A DNA stretch of 5,086 nucleotides from an uncultured Amylibacter sp. (GTDB lineage: Bacteria; Pseudomonadota; Alphaproteobacteria; Rhodobacterales; Rhodobacteraceae). Of the stretch, positions 1-5,086 are shown piece after piece. The notes under the pieces were generated by a model. It ran no database searches, was not told the DNA's origin, and saw only the letters and a list, made by a program, of their open reading frames with translations. Both the position numbers and the translations under genes were made by a program. Location: assembly GCA_937944065.1 (NCBI GenBank), contig CALDZS010000199.1, positions 1 to 5,086 of the forward strand. The letters run 5' to 3'. Position 1 is the first letter of the stretch. The number at the start of each line of letters is the position of its first letter.

Positions 1-732
1 GTAAAACCCGCGATCAAAATTCACGCAATGAGAAGCCATGTTATAAATATCTTCGTTGCTGAATTTTTTCGAACCATCAAGATTATACCCATCGATTGCC
101 TGAGAGTTTGCAGCGTGGAACGCGGTCAAAAGATTGCGCCCTGCGTTCGTTTGGTAATCAAAAGGAATGATCGTCAAGTGAGTCTTCACGTATGGGATAT
201 TGAACATCTGCTCAGCAAATTCACCAACAGCACTGCGCAAGTCATCAATCTTTCCGTTGCTTTTCATCGAACCCGATACATCGACAACCAAAGAAATCTC
301 GATGTCAGTGTATTTCTGATCGACTGAAGCGCTGGCAAGAACGTTGAATTTGTCAAAACCATAAAGGCTTAGGAACAGATTAGGACTGTCGCGGCGCGCC
401 CACCCCTGCACATCAAGGTTAGCGCTGTCCCAAGACGGTGACCCAATGCCCCAATTGGCATTGTCACTTTCGTTGCGACTAATGCCCGACTTTTCAAAGA
501 AATCATCCATGATGTCTTCATCGTTCAAATCGGGATCGCTGTTGATGCTTGCGGCAAACAATGCCGAGTCCAAAACGTTTTGCAACTCTACCCGTTCGCT
601 TTCAAGTCGTGCTATATCAACGGCCATGCCGCCGAACACGAATAGACAAACAAACAAGAACATGACGAAGAAGGTAATTGATCCTTCTTCTTCCCGAGCT
701 TTCGGGGAAAGTTTCTTCACAAGGCTTTTCAT
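1..732 (-). CDS. TadG-like membrane-anchored von Willebrand factor A domain protein (partial, C-terminus beyond window)
   Basis: The reading frame is open from the ATG at 732 down to base 1, giving 244 residues with no stop, so the C-terminal part is missing. Residues about 1-16 are charged. Residues 19-39 form one strongly hydrophobic helix ending in GGMAVDIAR, followed by an LQNVLDSALFAAS-type segment; this layout is typical of TadE/TadG proteins of Flp/Tad pilus loci. At residues 151-155 lies DVSGS, the metal-binding MIDAS motif (DxSxS) of von Willebrand factor A domains, preceded by the hydrophobic strand IEISLVV. TadG proteins are thought to sit in the inner membrane with the VWA domain in the periplasm, supporting pilus assembly. 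An in-frame ATG at 753 is an alternative start; 732 is preferred because AGAGTGG lies at a plausible distance upstream. The gene follows sufS in the same direction after a 193-base gap, so it is probably a separate unit. Whether it belongs to a full tad locus or is a lone TadG-like gene cannot be seen here. Confidence 0.85.
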   Translation of the reverse strand, partial: MKSLVKKLSPKAREEEGSITFFVMFLFVCLFVFGGMAVDIARLESERVELQNVLDSALFAASINSDPDLNDEDIMDDFFEKSGISRNESDNANWGIGSPSWDSANLDVQGWARRDSPNLFLSLYGFDKFNVLASASVDQKYTDIEISLVVDVSGSMKSNGKIDDLRSAVGEFAEQMFNIPYVKTHLTIIPFDYQTNAGRNLLTAFHAANSQAIDGYNLDGSKKFSNEDIYNMASHCVNFDRGFY

Positions 733-850
733 ACTAATATCCACTCTGCACATTGATTTGCATTAGGTAGTTACTGCGAGCGATACTGACAAGGGCAGCA
801 CCAAACACGCTTTTTTCGATTCTCTTAGTCAATATAATTATACTCAAATG
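733..850 (-). promoter_or_regulatory. Possible promoter and leader region of the TadG-like gene
   Basis: This AT-rich stretch between the hairpin at 851-869 and the TadG-like start is the only plausible place in the window for that gene's own promoter. A perfect TATAATTATA palindrome (833-842) gives a consensus-like -10 on the minus strand (842 to 837), which would leave a leader of roughly 95-100 bases. No good -35 lies 16-18 bases upstream of it. A TTGACT (832 to 827) is present but has no good -10 at the right spacing. The assignment is therefore weak and positional. Confidence 0.25.
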
Positions 851-869
851 TGGCGAAATTGGTTCGCCA
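851..869 (-). terminator. Perfect 7-bp inverted repeat, possible 3' hairpin of the suf transcript
   Basis: On the minus strand TGGCGAA, loop CCAAT, TTCGCCA forms a perfect seven-pair stem with a five-base loop. It begins 57 bases past the sufS stop codon, where the operon's transcript should end. No run of U follows (the next bases are CATTTGAG), so it is not a classical intrinsic terminator. It could be a 3'-end stabilising hairpin, a weak terminator, or a protein-binding palindrome upstream of the TadG-like gene. The repeat is seen directly; its role is inference. Confidence 0.4.
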
Positions 870-883
870 GCCCGATTCTGGGG

Positions 884-910
884 AATAAAGTTAATAAAAT
901 CAATAAAAAT
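884..910. repeat. Three tandem degenerate 9-base AT-rich units
   Basis: On the plus strand three consecutive 9-base units read AATAAAGTT, AATAAAATC and AATAAAAAT, each sharing the AATAAA core. The array lies just past the sufS stop. Its regular period is slightly less than one helical turn. It could be a chance product of an AT-rich spacer, a slippage remnant, or a bendable or UP-type element for the gene downstream. No function is assigned. Confidence 0.55.
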
Positions 911-925
911 TAGGTAAGTATCTGT

Positions 926-2146
926 TTAACCGAAGAATTCATGGCAAAGATGTAGGCCATCCACCAGACTGTCCACTTCTTGTATGGTATTATATAACCC
1001 CATCGATGCTCTGGTAGTTGCACTGACTGACAAGTGATCCATCAAGGGTTGCGCACAGTGATGCCCTGCACGTACGGCAATTCCCCGCTGATCAAGCACA
1101 GTAGAGATGTCATGCGGATGCGCGGCACCATTCATTGTGAATGAGAAGATGGCACCTTTGGTCGCTGACTGGCCCTGAATATTCAACCAGTTCAAGGCAC
1201 CCAGTTTCTCCGTCGCGTGATCTCTTAGCTCTCGCTCGTGCTTGGCGATTGCATCCATCCCGATGCCTTGCATGTAATCGATCGCTGCACCCAAGCCGAT
1301 AATCTGCGCAATACCGGGTGTACCCGCTTCGAATTTATGGGGCGGATCGTTGTAGGTGATGACATCCCTACCCACTTCGCGGATCATATCGCCACCGCCC
1401 ATAAACGGGCGCATCTCTGCCATACGTTCGGATCGAGCATACAGCGCACCAGATCCTGACGGGCCGTAAAGTTTGTGACCAGTGATTGCAAAGAAATCAC
1501 AATCCATATCTTGAACATCCACTTTCATGTGCACGCTGGATTGCGATCCATCAATGACGGTAACCACACCTTTACGGCGCGCCTCATGGCAAATCGTTTT
1601 TACGTCAACGACTGTGCCCAATACGTTAGACATATGCGTCATGGCAATCATCTTGGTTTTGGGTCCAATTGCATCGATGACCTTTTGAGGGTCTATATCG
1701 CCGTTCGCGTCAGGCTCTATCCATTTTAATACGACCCCATGACGTTCACGTAAAAAATGCCACGGAACTATATTTGCGTGATGTTCCATCACCGACAAAA
1801 TAATCTCGTCACCTGCCTTAAGGTTAGGAACGCCCCACGCGTAAGACACCAGATTAAACGCCTCTGTGGTGCCAGAGGTATAAAGAATTTCTTCTTCTTT
1901 TGCAGCATTCACAAACGTTCGAATTTTGCCCCTGACCGCCTCAAACTTGTCGGTGGCCAAGTTTGACAGGTAATGCAACCCTCTGTGAACATTGGCATAT
2001 TCATTGCTGTAAAAGGTGCTGATCGTGTCTATGACGATCTTTGGCTTTTGTGCCGAAGCACCATTGTCCAAATAGACCAGCGGCTTGCCATTAACCTGTC
2101 TAGATAAGATTGGAAAATCTTGGCGTATCTTTTCAACATCATACAT
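926..2146 (-). CDS. sufS: Cysteine desulfurase SufS (type II, PLP-dependent)
   Basis: SufS removes sulfur from L-cysteine, giving alanine and an enzyme-bound persulfide that feeds Fe-S cluster assembly on SufBCD in the cytoplasm, usually via SufE. The product has 406 residues, the length of E. coli SufS. Key residues are visible: His122 in the EHH motif, Asp199 in IDGSQ, the PLP-binding Lys225 in ITGHKLYGPSGSG, the catalytic Cys364 in RAGHHCAQP, and Arg379, which matches the substrate-carboxylate arginine. The HRGLHYLS segment (54-61) and SNVLGT (173-178) are also typical. The start at 2146 gives the family N-terminus MYDVEKIRQDFPIL and has a GGAGG ribosome site six bases upstream. A longer in-frame extension to 2227 is only the preceding gene read out of frame. 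The start overlaps the end of the upstream Yip1-like gene by eight bases, so translation is likely coupled. This is the last gene of the cluster: the sufT and sufA/iscA genes often found after sufS are not adjacent. Confidence 0.97.
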   Translation of the reverse strand: MYDVEKIRQDFPILSRQVNGKPLVYLDNGASAQKPKIVIDTISTFYSNEYANVHRGLHYLSNLATDKFEAVRGKIRTFVNAAKEEEILYTSGTTEAFNLVSYAWGVPNLKAGDEIILSVMEHHANIVPWHFLRERHGVVLKWIEPDANGDIDPQKVIDAIGPKTKMIAMTHMSNVLGTVVDVKTICHEARRKGVVTVIDGSQSSVHMKVDVQDMDCDFFAITGHKLYGPSGSGALYARSERMAEMRPFMGGGDMIREVGRDVITYNDPPHKFEAGTPGIAQIIGLGAAIDYMQGIGMDAIAKHERELRDHATEKLGALNWLNIQGQSATKGAIFSFTMNGAAHPHDISTVLDQRGIAVRAGHHCAQPLMDHLSVSATTRASMGLYNTIQEVDSLVDGLHLCHEFFG

Positions 2147-2747
2147 CAGCGGCCTCCAGTGCAGGAACATAGCCAACAGAAACGAGGATAGTTGCAAGAA
2201 CCATACTCGCCGCAAATAACACGCCAAGGGTGGTCAAAAACACGAGGCCCGTATTCTGAAACCCGTGAATCTCGCTTATAAAGTTAACCAATAGATAAAA
2301 CAGCAAACCAAATGACAGCATAAACACCAACACCCCGACTGACGGAACTGTCAACATCAAGACTGCTTGGGCGATCTGAACAAACAGCAGGATGAATTGC
2401 AGCCACAGCACTGCACCGATGGTATCCTTGACACTACCCGTGCCCCCGAACAGTTTCGCCGCCCCATGCGCCAGAAATATTATGACCAATGTAACAACCG
2501 CTTGGATCATAAACGAAACTATCGGCCCTGCATTCAGGGTGACAATCTGTTGATCATCGGGCAAAGGCGGCATTAGATAAATCACCACGTTCGAGATTAT
2601 AACACCGACGATGGTGATCCCCAATATGGCTTGCACCAACAGAATTGGGGGCCAATTCAGTGACAAAAACTTTCGCAATCCGCCCCTTGGATCGCCTGGG
2701 GTTTTGGCCGCCCAGCGGATTAAATCTTGAATACTTGTCTGTGCCAT
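2139..2747 (-). CDS. Yip1-family integral membrane protein, second copy (yip1-B)
   Basis: The 202-residue product is mostly hydrophobic, with five likely membrane helices at about 34-58, 73-95, 110-132, 136-157 and 167-192 and a short polar N-terminus (1-30). The loop before the last helix contains EIHGFQN (159-165), resembling the conserved HGF/HG element of bacterial Yip1-domain proteins, a family of five-helix membrane proteins whose bacterial function is unknown. Its ATG directly abuts the TAG of the previous gene (TAGATG), with AGGGA nine bases upstream, and its end overlaps sufS by eight bases. It is therefore embedded between sufD and sufS in one operon. No enzymatic motif is visible. 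A role in placing Fe-S assembly at the membrane, or in metal or sulfur handling, would be speculation based only on position. Confidence 0.82.
   Translation of the reverse strand: MAQTSIQDLIRWAAKTPGDPRGGLRKFLSLNWPPILLVQAILGITIVGVIISNVVIYLMPPLPDDQQIVTLNAGPIVSFMIQAVVTLVIIFLAHGAAKLFGGTGSVKDTIGAVLWLQFILLFVQIAQAVLMLTVPSVGVLVFMLSFGLLFYLLVNFISEIHGFQNTGLVFLTTLGVLFAASMVLATILVSVGYVPALEAADV
2153..2157 (-). promoter_or_regulatory. Strong Shine-Dalgarno site for sufS inside the yip1-B coding end
   Basis: GGAGG on the minus strand lies six bases before the sufS ATG at 2146 and within the last codons of the upstream gene. It fixes the sufS start at 2146 rather than at the upstream in-frame codons reaching 2227, and it suggests sufS can load ribosomes itself as well as receive them from the overlapping gene. 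Confidence 0.8.
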
Positions 2748-3242
2748 CTAGGTTGGTCCCTTTGCTGGGGGAAATTCACTTTCAGCCAAGCCAGAGGCCC
2801 ATTGCCAGCAAAAAACCAGTAACGTTAACGCGCTAAACGCAAGTGTAACCTTGGTGGAGGCGAATGCTGCCACTATCCCCAGAACCAATGTAAAGGGCAC
2901 GGTGACCAATGCGGCCCAAAACAAAACGCGTCGCGCCTCGCCATAGGTTGCTTTGCTGTTGAAGGCGCGCATAAACACATGCGCGACCGCTGCGATGACA
3001 TACAACATCAACGGCATCATAAAGACCGAAGACACAAATTGCGCTGCAGACAGGCTCGCCAAGGTATGTTTGGTCATTTCCGCTTGCTTGGCCAAGTTAG
3101 GCAGTTGCGACACGAAATTCAGCAACCCAAACAGCATAACATAAAACAGGCTTTGTTCTTCTCGAACGCCTGCATCCAGCTGTTTGCGGATCGCCTTGCG
3201 GGGTGACTTGTACGCGGATAATATGTCTCGGACCAAATTCAT
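2748..3242 (-). CDS. Yip1-family integral membrane protein, first copy (yip1-A)
   Basis: The 164-residue product begins MNLVRDILSAYKSPRKAI, an N-terminus resembling bacterial Yip1-domain proteins, followed by four likely helices at about 30-49, 66-93, 105-127 and 130-150. The second may be long enough to be two. The polar loop TYGEARRVLFWA (99-110) is the element that most suggests the Yip1 family. The start at 3242 gives a TGATG junction with the sufD stop, sharing one base. An in-frame ATG at 3266 would add eight residues but lies inside sufD with no ribosome site, so it is less likely. Only a weak GGCGG (3251-3255) precedes the chosen ATG, as expected for translation coupled to sufD. The protein is shorter than its downstream neighbour and only weakly similar by eye; both are membrane proteins of the same general fold, perhaps an old duplication. 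Function unknown. Confidence 0.8.
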   Translation of the reverse strand: MNLVRDILSAYKSPRKAIRKQLDAGVREEQSLFYVMLFGLLNFVSQLPNLAKQAEMTKHTLASLSAAQFVSSVFMMPLMLYVIAAVAHVFMRAFNSKATYGEARRVLFWAALVTVPFTLVLGIVAAFASTKVTLAFSALTLLVFCWQWASGLAESEFPPAKGPT

Positions 3243-4483
3243 CAGCTGTGCCGCCGTGCCATCCAATTGGCCAAACGATCGCGAATTTCATCAGCCAAAT
3301 CTTCGTTTGCAATCTCATCGATTGCTTCACCCAGAAACGCCAAGACCAGCATATCTTGCGCCTCGCGCGTTGGAACACCGCGTGACTTTAGGTAAAACAA
3401 TGCATCATCATCAATAGCCCCGACTGTCGATCCGTGTGAACAAGCCACGTCATCGGCATAAATCTCTAGCTCTGGTTTGGCCAGGAATGTGCTGTCCTCG
3501 TCTAGCAACAAAGCTTGGCTGATTTGGTAACCGTCAGTTTTCTGCGCATCTGGTTGAACCAGAATTTTACCTTGGAACACACCTGTAGCCCCATTACGAA
3601 GAACCTTTTTAAAAACCTGACGGCTTTCGCAATTCACGCTGTCATGGGTTACGAAAACCGTGTCATCATGATGAAAGCTTGAACCATCGCCCGCAGCTGT
3701 ACCAGCAACCGTCGCTTGCGAATTATCTCCCAGAATCTCTATCACTGTTTCATTGCGCGTCAACACACCGTTCATCGTCATGGTAAAGGATTTGTATTCG
3801 CTTTCCTCGCCAATGCGCGCAAACATATGCGTAGCAGTCTTACGGTCATGATCGCGACCTTGGGTGCGGACATGATGAAACGCTGCTTTGTCGGCAACAT
3901 CCACTTCTAGTACTGAATTAAATCGCGCTGCCCCTGCCCCAGATTCCAGTATCGTGGCTTCGGTACCTTCTTCCAATTTTATAACATGATGCACAAACGC
4001 GTCGGACGCGTTCGCTGCGTGGATATAGCGAATTGCAATTGGCTTGCTTACTTTCGCGCTGACATGAATGGCAAACCCTTCGACGGCCTTTGCCGTATTC
4101 ATCACAGCCATTGGACGACTGACCGGTGTCTGACCTTTTTCCTCTAGCACGCCAAACAGGTTTTGCGCCCAATGCGTATCTTGGGTCAACGCTGATAGGT
4201 GTTCTATCGTAACACCTGACAGCGTTAGATCATCTGATTGGCCCGCATCAAACACACCGTCAACAAACACAAGTTTCAAACGATCAATTTGGTCGAACAT
4301 CGGATCTTCGTCAGATGTGAAGACGGCAGCGGGTTCAGTGACCTCAGCCGTCAAACGCGACGGGTTTGTATATTTCCAATACTCATCACGCTTTGTGGGC
4401 ATCCCAGCTTTCGACAGCCGTTCGCCCGCGTTGGCTCTAGCGGTTGTTAACCAACCGGCAACCTCTTGTTTATCGGCAGTCAT
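3242..4483 (-). CDS. sufD: Fe-S cluster assembly scaffold protein SufD
   Basis: SufD partners SufB and SufC in the SufBC2D scaffold complex, where it helps in iron acquisition and cluster building in the cytoplasm. The 413-residue length is close to E. coli SufD (423). The N-terminal helical part has the RDEYWKYTNP motif (32-41). The middle is a beta-rich core with repeated hydrophobic strands, FQGKILVQ (303-310) and AQKTDGYQ (313-320). The C-terminal segment has the family signature DDVACSHGSTVG (344-355), with Cys348 and His350 corresponding to the conserved cysteine/histidine pair, followed by LFYLKSRGV and a terminal helical domain that packs on SufC. It reads as SufD rather than SufB from its length and from the lack of SufB-type N-terminal features. 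The ATG abuts the sufC stop (TAAATG), with AGAGG at 4492-4496 eight bases upstream; its own stop overlaps the next start in TGATG. Confidence 0.96.
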   Translation of the reverse strand: MTADKQEVAGWLTTARANAGERLSKAGMPTKRDEYWKYTNPSRLTAEVTEPAAVFTSDEDPMFDQIDRLKLVFVDGVFDAGQSDDLTLSGVTIEHLSALTQDTHWAQNLFGVLEEKGQTPVSRPMAVMNTAKAVEGFAIHVSAKVSKPIAIRYIHAANASDAFVHHVIKLEEGTEATILESGAGAARFNSVLEVDVADKAAFHHVRTQGRDHDRKTATHMFARIGEESEYKSFTMTMNGVLTRNETVIEILGDNSQATVAGTAAGDGSSFHHDDTVFVTHDSVNCESRQVFKKVLRNGATGVFQGKILVQPDAQKTDGYQISQALLLDEDSTFLAKPELEIYADDVACSHGSTVGAIDDDALFYLKSRGVPTREAQDMLVLAFLGEAIDEIANEDLADEIRDRLANWMARRHS

Positions 4484-5086
4484 TTAAGCAACCTCTGCCA
4501 ATAAATCAGCGTAACCGTTATTCTCTACTTCTAGCGCCAGTTCTGGCCCGCCAGATTTGATAATCTTACCGTCGGCCATGATATGTACAACATCAGGTTT
4601 GATGTGATCCAACAGACGTTGGTAGTGCGTGATCACAAGGAAAGAGCGTTTTCCATCACGCAGCGCGTTCACACCTTCGGCAACCAATTTCATCGCATCC
4701 ACATCAAGACCACTGTCAGTTTCATCCAAAATGCACATCTTTGGCTCTAACATCGCCATTTGAAGGATTTCGTTGCGTTTCTTTTCGCCACCTGAAAATC
4801 CGACATTCACAGGACGTTTCAGCATATCTGCATCTATTTTAAGAGCTTTGGCTTTCTCGCGGACAATTTTCAAAAACTCGCCGGCTGTTAATTCCACCTC
4901 GCCGCGCGCTTTGCGCTGTGCGTTCACGGCGGTGCGCAGAAACGTCATGTTGCCAACACCTGGTATTTCTACCGGGTACTGGAACGCCAAGAAAAGGCCT
5001 GCCGCAGCCCGCTCTTCTGGGTCCATTTCCAACAAATCCGCGCCGTCCAAGGTGACAGAACCACCCGTAACTTCGTATCCATCTTT
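4484..5086 (-). CDS. sufC: Fe-S cluster assembly ATPase SufC (partial, N-terminus beyond window)
   Basis: SufC is the ABC-type ATPase of the soluble SufBC2D complex; ATP binding and hydrolysis reshape the scaffold during cluster formation. Two hundred residues are visible, reading in from base 5086 without a start, so about the first 50 residues with the Walker A motif are missing. The frame continues upstream of the TTG at 5050 (KDGYEVTGGSVTLDG), so that codon is not the start. Visible motifs, counted from the window edge: Q-loop FQYP (Gln36), ABC signature FSGGEKKRNE (97-106), Walker B CILDETDSGLD (118-128) and H-loop VITHY (His154). The FQYPVEIPGV and LDETDSGLD strings separate SufC from transporter ATPases. 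The gene ends in TAA directly followed by the sufD ATG. sufB and any IscR-type regulator would be expected further upstream, outside the window. Confidence 0.97.
   Translation of the reverse strand, partial: KDGYEVTGGSVTLDGADLLEMDPEERAAAGLFLAFQYPVEIPGVGNMTFLRTAVNAQRKARGEVELTAGEFLKIVREKAKALKIDADMLKRPVNVGFSGGEKKRNEILQMAMLEPKMCILDETDSGLDVDAMKLVAEGVNALRDGKRSFLVITHYQRLLDHIKPDVVHIMADGKIIKSGGPELALEVENNGYADLLAEVA

Noticed and set aside
28..766. Two plus-strand open frames (28-327 and 446-766)
   Set aside because: They lie opposite the TadG-like gene, match no recognisable family and have low-complexity, antisense-like composition.
870..925. Classical intrinsic terminator right after sufS
   Set aside because: The T-rich stretch on the minus strand has no GC-rich stem before it; the only good stem comes later and lacks a U-tract.
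884..930. CtrA-type (TTAA-N7-TTAA) or IHF-type site in the spacer
   Set aside because: TTAA half-sites occur, but no pair has the right spacing, and the IHF consensus fails at its TTR end.
2147..2227. In-frame N-terminal extension of sufS encoding a hydrophobic, signal-like stretch
   Set aside because: It is the end of the Yip1-like gene read in another frame. The family N-terminus and a strong ribosome site both place the start at 2146.
3097..3378. Minus-strand open frame spanning the sufD/yip1-A junction
   Set aside because: It overlaps two well-supported genes in a different frame and shows no domain-like pattern.
3918..4172. Minus-strand open frame inside sufD in another frame
   Set aside because: Its arginine/cysteine/serine-rich sequence is an out-of-frame reading of sufD, which is intact and strongly supported here.
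5048..5050. TTG as a possible start codon of sufC
   Set aside because: The frame stays open to the window edge with SufC-like residues (YEVTGGSVTLDG) before it, and the Walker A region must still lie upstream.

Overview
The window reads almost entirely on the minus strand and holds the downstream half of a SUF iron-sulfur cluster assembly operon, followed by the start of an unrelated gene. The protein sequences look alphaproteobacterial, most like Rhodobacterales (Roseobacter group). This rests on the SufC, SufD and SufS sequence style, on Yip1-family membrane proteins lying inside the suf operon, and on a TadG-like pilus-locus protein next door. Base composition looks lower in GC than is usual for that group. 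The taxonomic assignment is inference, made without a database search.

Layout in transcription order, from right to left: sufC (partial, its 5' end beyond base 5086), sufD, a first Yip1-like four-helix membrane protein, a second Yip1-like five-helix membrane protein, then sufS. The five genes have no intergenic space. Their junctions are TAAATG (sufC/sufD), TGATG (sufD/yip1-A), TAGATG (yip1-A/yip1-B) and an 8-base overlap (yip1-B/sufS), so they almost certainly share one transcript with coupled translation. After sufS comes a 193-base AT-rich gap (733-925). It contains a three-copy 9-base degenerate tandem repeat, a 7-base-pair perfect hairpin, two GANTC sites and a TATAATTATA palindrome. Next is the first 244 codons of a TadG-like protein with one N-terminal membrane helix and a von Willebrand factor A domain (MIDAS motif DVSGS). 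It runs off the left edge at base 1.

How the genes work together: SufS takes sulfur from cysteine as a persulfide. SufC (ATPase) and SufD, with SufB that should lie upstream outside the window, form the scaffold where Fe-S clusters are built. The two Yip1-like proteins have no known role in this pathway. Their fixed place between sufD and sufS is the most interesting point here and suggests a membrane-linked function connected with the SUF machinery or its expression. The TadG-like gene is probably a separate transcription unit linked to Flp/Tad pilus or surface functions. No RNA gene, CRISPR array, insertion sequence or plus-strand gene was found.
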